DNA of 51,620 nucleotides from an uncultured Bacilli bacterium. GTDB taxonomy: Bacteria; Bacillota_I; Bacilli_A; RF39; UBA660. Made by a program: the position numbers and the translations under genes. Where the stretch lies: the NCBI GenBank assembly GCA_944332715.1, contig CALVKN010000005.1, positions 1 through 51,620 of the forward strand, in the 5' to 3' direction. The notes under the pieces are model-generated. The model ran no database searches. It saw only the letters and a list, made by a program, of their open reading frames with translations, and was not told where the DNA came from. Of this stretch, positions 14,588 through 23,337 are shown piece after piece (positions within the stretch are counted from its first letter, which is position 1; each line of letters begins with the position of its first letter).

Positions 14588-16417
14588 TTAATCATCATTT
14601 AAATATTTGTTAATAATTTTATTTAACTCATCTTTATTGATGGGTTTTGCTAAGTAATCATCAAAGCCATCGCTCAAATATTTTTCGCGCATTCCTGTTA
14701 GAGCATTGGCAGTAAGAGCAATTGTCTTAATGTCAAATCCCGGAATGTCTTTTAGTTTTTTTAGTGTTTCTACTCCGCTCATTTTAGGCATCATATCATC
14801 AAGCATTATAAGATCATACTTATTGCCTTCGTTTACTTTTTCTAAACAAGCGAAGCCACTTTCAACACTTTCGACTTCTATTCCATAGGAATCTAATAGT
14901 TTTTCTGCAACTTTTAAGTTGATTTTATTATCATCAACGAGCAATACTTTTTTATTTGTTACTTTTACTTTATCAACATTCTTTTCTGTTTCCAATTTTA
15001 TAGTTGGATTTTCGACAATTCGTTGATCAATACAAACAGTAAATTTGGATCCTTTACCGAAGACGCTCTGAACTACAATCTTACCATGCATAAGGTCAAC
15101 TAACTTTTTAGTTATAGCAAGACCTAGTCCCGTTCCTTCGATAGTTATATTTTCTTCTAAATCTAATCTTTCAAACTTATTAAATAATTTGTCAATATTT
15201 TGTTCTTTTATACCTATGCCGGTATCTTCAACAGATATTATAAGCCGACATATATTGTCTTTTTTTACAACACTAATTTTAAATTCTATCCAGCCTTCTT
15301 TAGTATATTTAATGGCATTGGTTAAAATGTTTACACAGATTTGTTTAATTCTACTGGCATCACCATATAATACTGGAGGTAAATCTGGAGCAAAATTAGT
15401 CCTTAACTCGATTGGTTTTTCACCGAGCCTTCCGTGACATAAAGATACAAGTTCATCAAGCATTTTTTTCGTACTATATTCATTACTTATAATTTCTAAT
15501 TTACCGGCTTCAATTTTAGATATATCCAAAATGCCATTAACAATTTCTAGCAAGTTATCCGATGCCATAACGATATCTCTAACTTCATCCTTAGCTTTAT
15601 CAGGAACATCCTTATCTTCTAAAAGTAGATTACTAAATCCCACAATAGCATTTAGAGGTGTCCTTATCTCGTGAGACATATTAGATAAAAAGTCTGTTTT
15701 TGCAGCGTTTGCTTTTTCGGCAGAGTCCCGTGCAATATTTAATTCTTCAATCATTTTGATATCGGGATCTTCAATTGTAAAATACATTATGTAACATAAA
15801 AGAGCCATTATAACATCATATATAATTAAGCCTTTAAATACTAATGAAAGTGTATATAAAATGATTAACATAACTAAAATAATAAATATGGCATAATATC
15901 TTTTATCTTTTTTAAAATTTATTAATGTAAAAACTATATTTAGAGCAATTAATATTGCAACAACTGCATAACCCATACTTATTGTTGCCCCTACAACATT
16001 TCTAACCGTCCCTACTTCAATAATTTCTACATGAGTAAAACAAGTTATAACGAAAAATAAAGCGGTAAATAAAGTAATAGCCATAACAACCTTTTTATAA
16101 TTGTTCTTAAATTTTTTATACGAGATTATTAAAGTATAGGCAAACAAGCAGGAAAATATTAGAACAAACATTGTGGCAATAACTCTATTTAAAAAATCAA
16201 TCATTGCAAAATATGTACTATTTAGCTCTTCCAATGTACAATAAGCACTAACCAAATGAATAAATGTATCAACACTAGCAGCTACTAAAGAAGCCACAAT
16301 TATTGTATTGTACATTTTATTTTCAATTAAAGGGACTTTTTTCTTAAAAAAGTAAACTATCCCAAGCATTAATATGAATATCAACGAAAATAAAGGCAAT
16401 TCAAATTCTAAAGACAT
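14588..16417 (-). CDS. Hybrid sensor histidine kinase with receiver domain
   Basis: 609 residues from ATG at 16417 (preceded by GGTGATGATT). Seven hydrophobic segments in residues 5-215 make a membrane sensor without a large extracellular domain. HisKA: FLSNMSHEIRTPLNAIVGF with phospho-His249. ATPase: NILTNAIKYT, VEDTGIGIKEQ and GTGLGLAITKKLV. Receiver: VLLVDDNKINLKVAEKLL with Asp540 in LIMLDDMMPKMSG and the Lys in YLAKPINKDE. It forms an operon with the HPt-receiver gene 14 bp downstream. The signal sensed is unknown. Confidence 0.94.
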   Translation of the reverse strand: MSLEFELPLFSLIFILMLGIVYFFKKKVPLIENKMYNTIIVASLVAASVDTFIHLVSAYCTLEELNSTYFAMIDFLNRVIATMFVLIFSCLFAYTLIISYKKFKNNYKKVVMAITLFTALFFVITCFTHVEIIEVGTVRNVVGATISMGYAVVAILIALNIVFTLINFKKDKRYYAIFIILVMLIILYTLSLVFKGLIIYDVIMALLCYIMYFTIEDPDIKMIEELNIARDSAEKANAAKTDFLSNMSHEIRTPLNAIVGFSNLLLEDKDVPDKAKDEVRDIVMASDNLLEIVNGILDISKIEAGKLEIISNEYSTKKMLDELVSLCHGRLGEKPIELRTNFAPDLPPVLYGDASRIKQICVNILTNAIKYTKEGWIEFKISVVKKDNICRLIISVEDTGIGIKEQNIDKLFNKFERLDLEENITIEGTGLGLAITKKLVDLMHGKIVVQSVFGKGSKFTVCIDQRIVENPTIKLETEKNVDKVKVTNKKVLLVDDNKINLKVAEKLLDSYGIEVESVESGFACLEKVNEGNKYDLIMLDDMMPKMSGVETLKKLKDIPGFDIKTIALTANALTGMREKYLSDGFDDYLAKPINKDELNKIINKYLNDD

Positions 16418-16502
16418 AATCATCACCACAATATCCTATATTCTTATAAGAAAATTATACCACAAGAAATTCTTAAATAAAAGATACTTAAATAAGAATA
16501 AA

Positions 16503-17453
16503 TTATTTTTTGTTCCAGTTTTGATGCATATAATTTTTAAAGTTGTATTTTTTATCTTCTTTTCTTCTTACTAGGACTGGTCCCATTATTTCCGCATTTT
16601 GTGGAGTTATTATTATATCATCCATACTTTCCATAACAGCAATATGTTCTTTATCAGCTGCATCGAGATATTGTGTAAGTTCTTCATCCCAAACATCTTT
16701 AGTCCATTTTGTTTTAGCATATTCTTGACGTCTTTGTTCCATATAATCCATTCGAGGATCTTCACTTAAGTTTTCTCTTATTATAGGAGTACAATGTTTT
16801 TCCATACTTTCATAAAGCAAAGTTGATAATGCATCTCTTAAGTCAGTCAATGCTTCTTTTTTATCATCATACTTACTTAAATCGATTGGATCTCCTACAT
16901 TCATGTAAATGTTTTCTGAACCAAATTCATAGAATGGGGCAATTGGCACAACTTCACAACCTGTGTTTTTGGCTAGGATGTAAGGACTACTAAATAATTT
17001 TTGACACAATAAATTTTCTGAGTTGTTTAGTCCACCTTCAGCAAAAATTAAAACACTATTTCCCCCATTTAATACTCTTTCCATTTTAGGGATTGCACTG
17101 TTTCTACTTTGTTTATCCAACCTATTTACATAAATAAAGCCATTAAGCCAAGCAGCGTATACTTGTTTATTAACTTCAAGTTGATCAGTTGTTCCAAATA
17201 AAACATAAGTACATCTATCAATAACAGCAAGATTAGCTATAGTGTCTTCCACAAAATTATGTAATGATACAAAAATATAAGGCTTATCTTTTTCCAATTT
17301 TGGATATCTATCTACTATTACATTCCCTTTCACAGCCTTTAGTAACACTTGGCGTAGGGCTGGATTAATTTTTTTTCTAATTTTCATTCCTATATCAGAA
17401 GTAAAATTATCAACATCTGCAGTTTTAAATTTTAAAATACCATAGTTTTTCAT
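16503..17453 (-). CDS. PlsC-like acyltransferase
   Basis: 316 residues. The glycerophospholipid acyltransferase motif HX4D is seen in SLHNFVEDTIAN (about residues 74-79), the second block in YVNRLDKQSR, and the acceptor-site FPEG-like motif as IFAEGGLNNSE (about 144-154). Later VVPIAPFYEF is the fourth block. Such enzymes transfer acyl groups to lysophosphatidate or related acceptors at the inner face of the membrane. There is no clear transmembrane segment, and the C-terminal ~100 residues (MEQRRQEYAKTKWTKD) are not typical of PlsC itself, so a different acceptor is possible. Start ATG follows AAGGAATTGAA. Confidence 0.8.
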   Translation of the reverse strand: MKNYGILKFKTADVDNFTSDIGMKIRKKINPALRQVLLKAVKGNVIVDRYPKLEKDKPYIFVSLHNFVEDTIANLAVIDRCTYVLFGTTDQLEVNKQVYAAWLNGFIYVNRLDKQSRNSAIPKMERVLNGGNSVLIFAEGGLNNSENLLCQKLFSSPYILAKNTGCEVVPIAPFYEFGSENIYMNVGDPIDLSKYDDKKEALTDLRDALSTLLYESMEKHCTPIIRENLSEDPRMDYMEQRRQEYAKTKWTKDVWDEELTQYLDAADKEHIAVMESMDDIIITPQNAEIMGPVLVRRKEDKKYNFKNYMHQNWNKK

Positions 17454-17516
17454 TTCAATTCCTTCTTTACTTAAAGAATAATATATAGTATCTGTTTTTT
17501 CAACATTTTTTTAAAA

Positions 17517-17540
17517 TATTGTATCAAATATGATACAATA
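17517..17540. promoter_or_regulatory. Perfect operator palindrome before the small XRE gene
   Basis: TATTGTATCA (17517-17526) and TGATACAATA (17531-17540) are exact inverted repeats around AATA, ending 15 bp before the start codon at 17556. A GTATC half-site occurs about 30 bp upstream. This is the expected layout for autorepression by the downstream HTH protein. Confidence 0.7.
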
Positions 17541-17555
17541 TTAGAGGTGATGTAT

Positions 17556-17810
17556 ATGGACTATGATATTAATTACATTGAAACATCTTATAATGCAAAA
17601 GAATTGCATGATATATTTATTAAGGAATTTATTCAATTTAGAAAAGAAAATAATTTAACTCAGGAATTATTTGCTAAGTATTCTAATGTTAAACGAGAAA
17701 AAATAGCTAGAATTGAATCTAACTATTCTTCACCATCTTTACTAAGTTTACTTAAGATACTTGCACCGATTGGATATACAATAAAAATTGAAAAAGTAAA
17801 GAAAAATTAA
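17556..17810 (+). CDS. Small XRE-family HTH regulator, antitoxin-like
   Basis: 84 residues from ATG at 17556, set by AGAGGTGATG; an in-frame GTG at 17547 lies inside that site and is unlikely. The HTH covers FRKENNLTQELFAKYSNVKR and is followed by IARIESNYSSPSL and the tail LLKILAPIGYTIKIEKV, which resembles HigA/HipB-type antitoxin regulators. No toxin gene is adjacent: the upstream gene is the divergent acyltransferase and the downstream one is alaS on the opposite strand, whose stop overlaps this one by 3 bp. An orphan regulator acting on its own palindrome is the simplest reading. Confidence 0.82.
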   Translation: MDYDINYIETSYNAKELHDIFIKEFIQFRKENNLTQELFAKYSNVKREKIARIESNYSSPSLLSLLKILAPIGYTIKIEKVKKN

Positions 17811-19591
17811 TTATTTTCTAGTACTCCTTTAATTCTTCTTACACCAGCAGAAGATGATTCTTCTTTGGTTATTTTAAATGTGCCAAGTTCACTAGTATTA
17901 TTTACATGTGGGCCCCCACAGATTTCTTTTGAAAAGTCTCCGATAGTATATACTTTAACTATGCTTCCATAACGATCTTCAAAAGTTCCGTGAGCACCCT
18001 CTTTTTTCGCTTCTTCATAAGGCATTTCTTTCATTGTTACAGGAATGCCTTCTTTTATTTTTTCATTAACAATACGTGTTAATTCAGCCTTTTCTTCATC
18101 AGTCATTTTATGATCAAGATTAAAATCAAAACGAATTCGCTCACTAGTTATATTACATCCTTTTTGAATGATATCAGGTCCATACATAGTTTGTAATGCC
18201 GCAAGCATTAAATGAGCAAGAGTATGATACTTAGTTGATTCATAAGAACTATCAGCAAGGCCACCTTTAAATGAACCAGCATCAATTGTTCTAGATTTTT
18301 CTTGGTGTTCCTTGAATTTTTCTTCAAATCCTTTGGTATCAACATTTAAGCCGTTTTCACGCGCTAGTTCTTCAGTCATTTCTAGAGGGAAACCAAAAGT
18401 ATCAAATAATTTGAAAGCATCTTCTCCACTTATGGTATTACCATCTAGGCGTTTAATAACTTTATAAAATAATTTTTCGCCATCTTTAATAGTTTTACCA
18501 AACTTGATTCCTTCAATCTCTAATTCTTTATAAATAAATTCTTTGTTTTTTTCTAGTTCTTTATAAACATCACTGTAATCACTTATAACAACTTGGGCAA
18601 GTTTTACTAAAGAATCTTCCATAAGGCCTAGTTTTCTTAAATGCCTTATCGCCCGGCGAATCAATCTTCTTAAAACATAACCTGCTCCAACATTTGAAGG
18701 AACTATACCATGATCATCCCCTAAAATAAATGAAGATGTTCTTATATGGTCCATAATAATTCTAAATGATTTTTTATTTTCTTCATAACTTTTTCCAGAT
18801 AACTCTTCGATTTTTTCTTTTAGGTTTTGGAAAACATCAGAGTCATATACTGATTCTAAGCCATTTAATACTGTAATAGTTCTTTCAAGTCCCATTCCGG
18901 TATCGACATTTTGTTGCGCAAGTTTAGTTAGTTTTCCTTCTTCATCACGGTAATATTCCATGAATACATCATTCCAAATTTCTAAGTATTTACCACAATC
19001 ACATGCTGGATTACAAGCATCACTACATTTTGGTTTACCAGTATCATAAAACATTTCCGTATCAGGTCCACATGGACCGATGCCACTACCTAGAATCCAG
19101 AAGTTATTTTCCTTAGGTAAGTAGAATAAATGATCTTCAGGAACTCCAAGGCTTTTCCAGATATTATAAGATTCTTCATCTCTTGGAGCAGTTTCATCAC
19201 CTGCAAAGCAAGTGAAATATAACTTTTCTTTAGGTATGTTTAGATAATCTTTACTAGTTAAAAATTCATAACTCATACGGATTGCTTCATCTTTAAAGTA
19301 ATCCCCTAAAGACCAGTTACCAAGCATTTCAAAAAATGTTAAGTGTGAGGCATCCCCTACTTCATCGATATCACTAGTCCGGATGCATTTTTGAACATCG
19401 CAAAGTCTTTTTCCGGCTGGATGATGTTCACCAAGTAAGTATGGTACCAAGGGATGCATTCCCGCAGTTGTAAAAAGAACTGTTGGATCATTTTCGGGTA
19501 CAATTGAAGATGATGGAATTATAGTGTGATTGTGAGACTCGAAAAATTTAAGATAAAAGTCTCTTAACTCCTTACTAGTTAGTTGTTTCAT
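17807..19591 (-). CDS. alaS: Compact alanyl-tRNA synthetase lacking the C-terminal domain
   Basis: 594 residues instead of about 870-880. The class II catalytic domain is complete (VLFTTAGMHPLVPYLLG, KCIRTSDIDEVG, FFEMLGNWSLGDYFK, VDTGMGLERTITVL), followed by the helical tRNA-binding part (GAGYVLRRLIRRAIRH). The second-additional (editing) domain keeps HTLAH (456-460) and CGGPH (558-562), the zinc/catalytic quartet. The chain stops just after GVRRIKGVLENN. Compared with E. coli AlaRS, the beta-barrel between catalytic and editing parts and the whole DHHA1/C-Ala domain are absent. It overlaps the upstream kinase gene by 17 bp and shares its T-box leader. Editing should be possible, but tRNA elbow contacts must differ. 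Confidence 0.95.
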   Translation of the reverse strand: MKQLTSKELRDFYLKFFESHNHTIIPSSSIVPENDPTVLFTTAGMHPLVPYLLGEHHPAGKRLCDVQKCIRTSDIDEVGDASHLTFFEMLGNWSLGDYFKDEAIRMSYEFLTSKDYLNIPKEKLYFTCFAGDETAPRDEESYNIWKSLGVPEDHLFYLPKENNFWILGSGIGPCGPDTEMFYDTGKPKCSDACNPACDCGKYLEIWNDVFMEYYRDEEGKLTKLAQQNVDTGMGLERTITVLNGLESVYDSDVFQNLKEKIEELSGKSYEENKKSFRIIMDHIRTSSFILGDDHGIVPSNVGAGYVLRRLIRRAIRHLRKLGLMEDSLVKLAQVVISDYSDVYKELEKNKEFIYKELEIEGIKFGKTIKDGEKLFYKVIKRLDGNTISGEDAFKLFDTFGFPLEMTEELARENGLNVDTKGFEEKFKEHQEKSRTIDAGSFKGGLADSSYESTKYHTLAHLMLAALQTMYGPDIIQKGCNITSERIRFDFNLDHKMTDEEKAELTRIVNEKIKEGIPVTMKEMPYEEAKKEGAHGTFEDRYGSIVKVYTIGDFSKEICGGPHVNNTSELGTFKITKEESSSAGVRRIKGVLENN

Positions 19592-20117
19592 TTTCTATTC
19601 CCTCCAAATATTTAAATACTTTATCTTTCAAGGTATTTAAATCATCATTTGCAAATGTATAATCAATTTCATTGTAATCTTCTAAGGCCGTTTCCGTAAT
19701 ATGAGATTGTTGAGCAACAGTAAGTTTACTTTTAGCAAATTGATTTACTACTAATAAACTATAAACTTCATCGAAGTTTTCTTTTAATTCTTCATATTCT
19801 TCTGGCATACGAGCATCAGATATGATAACGACATCAATACCTGCAAGAGCATATATATTAATATCTTCAATCATTCTTTTAGTAAAGAAAAACTTGTCAT
19901 ATGCCCTTATTTTAGAACCAAATTGTTGTAAAAAGTCTCGTGGTTTGTCTTGACTTATTCCATCCCAATCAGTAAGTTCTTTAGCAAATTCTTTTAAATA
20001 TTTACTATACTCAGTAATAACACATTTTTTTAACTTATAAATATAAAATTCATTGATGAATTTGGCAACTTCACCTTTGCCACTACCACTTTTACCCCCG
20101 ACGATAAATATTTTCAT
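19575..20117 (-). CDS. P-loop kinase of the (deoxy)nucleotide monophosphate kinase type
   Basis: 180 residues. The Walker A loop GGKSGSGKGEV is at about 7-17. DVVIISDARMPEEYEEL (about 95-111) supplies an acidic Walker B-like strand and the DxRxPxE pattern seen in dNMP kinase and dephospho-CoA-kinase-like proteins. The middle, ELTDWDGISQDKPRDFLQQF with FGSKIRAYD, resembles the nucleotide-binding lid of phage-type dNMP kinases. Substrate unknown. It is the first gene after the Ala T-box and overlaps alaS by 17 bp, so it is expressed when charged tRNA-Ala is low, an unusual partner for a synthetase. ATG follows AAGGAGGATTTT. Confidence 0.75.
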   Translation of the reverse strand: MKIFIVGGKSGSGKGEVAKFINEFYIYKLKKCVITEYSKYLKEFAKELTDWDGISQDKPRDFLQQFGSKIRAYDKFFFTKRMIEDINIYALAGIDVVIISDARMPEEYEELKENFDEVYSLLVVNQFAKSKLTVAQQSHITETALEDYNEIDYTFANDDLNTLKDKVFKYLEGIENETTN

Positions 20118-20317
20118 AAAATCCTCCTTAAAAAAATAAAAAGAATGGCAACAAGGAGTGCATTAGCACGGTACCATCCTTTAATTTACTTAATTATCTT
20201 AACGCGATTAACGATTAATCTAGGAAAGCAGCATTAAATAACTTCTTTATTAGTTTCCACCACCCACTAATTCTCTATAAAAGATTAATTATTTAAAATC
20301 TTTCTTCAAGCGATTAC
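20118..20317 (-). promoter_or_regulatory. T-box leader of the kinase-alaS operon
   Basis: The minus strand carries AGGATGGTACCGTG, the T-box core, within a terminator/antiterminator pair (partner CTCCTTGTTGCCATTCTTTT). Upstream, ATTTAATGCTGCTTTCC presents GCT as the likely Ala specifier. Bases 20166-20214 are identical to 4053-4101 in the ileS leader. Confidence 0.88.
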
Positions 20318-20323
20318 TTAATT

Positions 20324-20352
20324 AATATAACATACTTAAATTTATTCTTCAA
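20324..20352 (-). promoter_or_regulatory. Promoter of the kinase-alaS T-box transcript
   Basis: The minus strand reads TTGAAG (20352-20347), 17 bp and TATATT (20329-20324). The -35 lies within the last codons of the upstream permease gene. Confidence 0.65.
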
Positions 20353-21493
20353 CTACTTCTTGTTTATTTCGTTCAAATATTTCAAACTTTTTCAAAGCAA
20401 AGCGCCATATAACTTTAAATATTGACATGATTGGTACAGCTAGTATCATACCTACGATTCCAAAGAAATGACCAAAAATAAGCAAACCACAAATAATTGT
20501 TACTGGATGTAATTTGGTTGCTTTACTCATAACTACTGGTTGTAAGATATAACTTTCTACGAGTTGAACAATTATAGCAATAACTAGAACTCCAATACCA
20601 ATTAAAGGACTTTGTGTAAATGCAACAACAGTAGCAACAGCAGTACCAATGTATGGACCAATATATGGAATTAAATCAGTAATACCACAGAATAACCCAA
20701 ATAAAAGAGCAGAATTTAGACCAACGATAGAAAAACCAATTGTATCACAAACAAAGACCATACAAGCAACTAGAAGTGTTCCATTTACACTCTTTCTTAC
20801 TTCTCTACCAATGTTATCTAGTAAATCAGCAACTTCCATTTGATGCTTTTTAGGTATTAATTTAAGTAAAAGATTAGTTACATTATCAAAATCAAATAAC
20901 ATATATAAACCTATTATTAAACCAAAGAATATGGTACCAAGTCCACTAAATAAACTACCCATAACACTTACAATAGTTGTAGGAATACTACTAGAGATAC
21001 TATTACCATATTCTGTAATTCCATTTAATATACTTTCTTTAATACCGTTGATATCAACACCCTCAACATCAATTTTAGCAAATATATTATTAATAAAATT
21101 AGTTATATCAGTCATTATTCCTGGAAGTGTTGATAAAAGATCATTTAATTCATTATATATAATAGGAATAAATATTCTAAAAAATACTACTAAGAATGCT
21201 ATAAATATGATATAGACAATTATTGATGCAAGTATTCTAGACATACCTTTTTTAGTCATTTTATCTACTAATGGTGCAAATAGCCAAGCAATTATAAAAC
21301 CAATAAATAGTGGTGAAATAACACTTAAGACATTACCTATAAAACGAAATACTCCAATTTCTCGAAATAATAAAATGGCCACTAAAATGATACTTATTAT
21401 AAGAACTATAAAAAGTAATTTTAAAATATTTTTACTTAAATAAATAATTTCATTTAAGCCATCAGTATCTATGTTATTTTTCTTTCGGAACAT
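20342..21493 (-). CDS. AI-2E family (PerM-like) permease
   Basis: 383 residues, a multi-span inner-membrane protein. N-terminal hydrophobic segments at about 25-80, then the family's central soluble stretch (IIYNELNDLLSTLPGIMTDI with amphipathic helices, about 105-160), then segments to about 365. Conserved family sequence: ADLLDNIGREVRKSVNGTLL, FCGITDLIPYIGPYIG (about 268-283) and ESYILQPVVMSKATKLHP (about 318-335), which define the TqsA/YtvI/PerM group. Members have been linked to AI-2, Na+/H+ or lipid-related transport, so the substrate is not predictable. ATG follows AGAGGTGTAAT. Confidence 0.92.
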   Translation of the reverse strand: MFRKKNNIDTDGLNEIIYLSKNILKLLFIVLIISIILVAILLFREIGVFRFIGNVLSVISPLFIGFIIAWLFAPLVDKMTKKGMSRILASIIVYIIFIAFLVVFFRIFIPIIYNELNDLLSTLPGIMTDITNFINNIFAKIDVEGVDINGIKESILNGITEYGNSISSSIPTTIVSVMGSLFSGLGTIFFGLIIGLYMLFDFDNVTNLLLKLIPKKHQMEVADLLDNIGREVRKSVNGTLLVACMVFVCDTIGFSIVGLNSALLFGLFCGITDLIPYIGPYIGTAVATVVAFTQSPLIGIGVLVIAIIVQLVESYILQPVVMSKATKLHPVTIICGLLIFGHFFGIVGMILAVPIMSIFKVIWRFALKKFEIFERNKQEVVEE

Positions 21494-21586
21494 ATTACAC
21501 CTCTTTTAATATTATATACTAAATAAACTATTTTTATGGAAAAATAGTTTAAATTTAACATAATTTGACAAAGAAAAGCAGCATTT

Positions 21587-22141
21587 TTATGCCGCTTTAT
21601 CCCTAATTAATTCTTGTTCTTTTATTTTTTCTTTTTCTTTATTACGTAATTCAACTAGATAAACTATAAATTTTCGCATTTCTAAGTAAGGTACGCTAAA
21701 TACTACTTCTGATGCTTGCACAATATTTCCACTACGCATTGCTGATTTAAATTTTGCTAGTACTTCTTCGTCTTTAACATATGAACCAAATTTATTGATA
21801 ATCATATTTAAAACATTTTTATCATCTAAGTGTTCTTTTAAAAATAAATCTATACGGAAATTATCATAAAAGTCTCTATCAATTACAGGTAATGGTTTAT
21901 GTTTTTGGTTATCTTGGATAACAAGAGTTCCGTTTATATATCTTTCATCAGCAATATTAGCTCTTTTTATTGCATCAAGTATTTCAGATGCACCAAAATA
22001 CATGGTAAAAGTATCTAATTCTGCTAGATTATTTGGTTGATAACCATTAGCTATATCCAACTTAGATATATCAATTAAAAGGTAGTCTCCTGGTCTATCC
22101 ATTAATGCTAAGAAATGTTTTTGAACTTCTGGCATCTTCAT
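21587..22141 (-). CDS. Hypothetical 184-aa protein
   Basis: The start at 22141 (MKMPEVQKHF) is chosen because GGGAGAGTGAT precedes it; an earlier ATG would overlap the upstream gene. It is cytoplasmic, without membrane segments. It opens with PEVQKHFLALMDRPGDYLLI and is followed by mixed alpha/beta sequence and a strongly charged C-terminal helix (LVELRNKEKEKIKEQELIRD). No known family was recognised. It lies 60 bp downstream of the SpoVIF-like gene on the same strand, which suggests co-transcription. Confidence 0.6.
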   Translation of the reverse strand: MKMPEVQKHFLALMDRPGDYLLIDISKLDIANGYQPNNLAELDTFTMYFGASEILDAIKRANIADERYINGTLVIQDNQKHKPLPVIDRDFYDNFRIDLFLKEHLDDKNVLNMIINKFGSYVKDEEVLAKFKSAMRSGNIVQASEVVFSVPYLEMRKFIVYLVELRNKEKEKIKEQELIRDKAA

Positions 22142-22200
22142 CAAAATCACTCTCCCTTTTTTAAATGAAGAGTGTATTATATCACAACTTAATACATATG

Positions 22201-22443
22201 TCAAAACATTTTATCGACATCTTGAGGAACCTTGTCATCGATAATTTTACTAATTATTTTATCACTTTGCTCTTTTGTAACCGTTTTACCAGTCATTTTA
22301 CTTAAGGTATCAATTACTTCTCTTAAAGTTTTTTCATCCTTCATATTACCATTTTGTAATTTTTCCGCAAGAGATAGTATAGTATTTTTATCTACATTAG
22401 TCTTCTTCTCAACCTTTTTAAAAAAATCATCACCAAATTTCAT
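22201..22443 (-). CDS. SpoVIF-like protein (80 aa)
   Basis: 80 residues, close to the 85-90 of stage VI sporulation protein F. The pattern FFKKVEKKTNVDKNTILSLA, LQNGNMKDEKTLREVI and SKMTGKTVTKEQSDKII follows the family along its whole length. In Bacillus the protein contributes to spore coat maturation. Here the neighbours are not sporulation genes, so it may serve a general role or be a remnant of a sporulating ancestor. The start follows AGAGGTGAATA. Confidence 0.75.
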   Translation of the reverse strand: MKFGDDFFKKVEKKTNVDKNTILSLAEKLQNGNMKDEKTLREVIDTLSKMTGKTVTKEQSDKIISKIIDDKVPQDVDKMF

Positions 22444-22470
22444 TATTCACCTCTAGAGTATTATATGCAT

Positions 22471-22499
22471 TTGACAAATTTAAGATAAATATATATAAT
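22471..22499 (+). promoter_or_regulatory. Promoter of the 22527 gene
   Basis: Perfect consensus: TTGACA (22471-22476), 17-bp spacer, TATAAT (22494-22499). The transcript starts about 20 bp before the start codon at 22527. Confidence 0.85.
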
Positions 22500-22526
22500 A
22501 TTTTGTATTAAAAAAGGGGGATATCT

Positions 22527-23333
22527 ATGCTTAAATATAGTGACATTAAAGAAGTGTTAGATCAACATACTTTAAGAGAATTAATAATAAATTATTCTAA
22601 TAGACAAAGAATAAATAAAGAAAAAAATGAAGAAGTTGCTAGTGAAGTTGTTGAAGGACTAGCATTTGATAGTGATATTTTACCAGGGAATTACATTACT
22701 AAATTTGGTATTTTACTTTCGGCATTACTTAATAGTGGTACTGTTGATGGGTTGGATATTGCTAGAAGAATTCTTAATTTATATAGATATAATAAATCAC
22801 AAGAAGTAATCGTTGCTACCCAATACATAGATTTATTAAATACTAAGGATATTGATCCTATATTATTTTCTTATATCATGAATGGTTTAATTGCAATTGC
22901 TAATGCTACAGAAATACCAGGATATGGTTTTAAATTAGATACTGATTTTGGAAGTATTAATGTTACTAAAGCAAATGAGGTATTAGATATTGATGAAATA
23001 AATGCCGATAATAGAAGGCAATTATGTCATCAAGTTACATCTAATGCCCTACTTGATTATCCTGATATGTATGGAGCTTATTATTATATACCACAAGCAT
23101 TTGATGGATGTTTGGAACATTCTGTTTTAATAAATCCAGATAGAAACCAAGTAATTGATCTTGCCAATAATTCTGCTATGAATTTAAAAGTTTGGAAATC
23201 AATTTATTCTACTCCAACATTTACTATTAAAGGTAGTGATTTCAAAGAATTATATAATCAAACATTACATGAATATGGTGAACACATTCATATGGCTGCT
23301 TTAGAAGAGGTAAGAAGAATTAGAAAAAAATAA
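22527..23333 (+). CDS. Hypothetical protein, possible papain-like fold
   Basis: 268 residues behind a consensus promoter and GGGGG-type ribosome binding site, so well expressed. The N-terminal half is helical. The C-terminal half contains, in order, a Cys at the start of a helix (QLCHQVTSNALLDY), a His in a strand (GCLEHSVLINP) and an Asp (NQVIDLANNS), the sequence order of papain/transglutaminase-fold active sites. This is only a pattern match; the protein may be a non-enzymatic relative. No signal peptide. It converges on der with a 4-bp gap. Confidence 0.5.
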   Translation: MLKYSDIKEVLDQHTLRELIINYSNRQRINKEKNEEVASEVVEGLAFDSDILPGNYITKFGILLSALLNSGTVDGLDIARRILNLYRYNKSQEVIVATQYIDLLNTKDIDPILFSYIMNGLIAIANATEIPGYGFKLDTDFGSINVTKANEVLDIDEINADNRRQLCHQVTSNALLDYPDMYGAYYYIPQAFDGCLEHSVLINPDRNQVIDLANNSAMNLKVWKSIYSTPTFTIKGSDFKELYNQTLHEYGEHIHMAALEEVRRIRKK

Positions 23334-23337
23334 AGGT

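Noticed and set aside
16374..16574. Plus-strand 66-codon frame between the kinase and acyltransferase genes
   Set aside because: Overlaps both minus-strand genes, lacks a ribosome binding site and has shadow-type composition.
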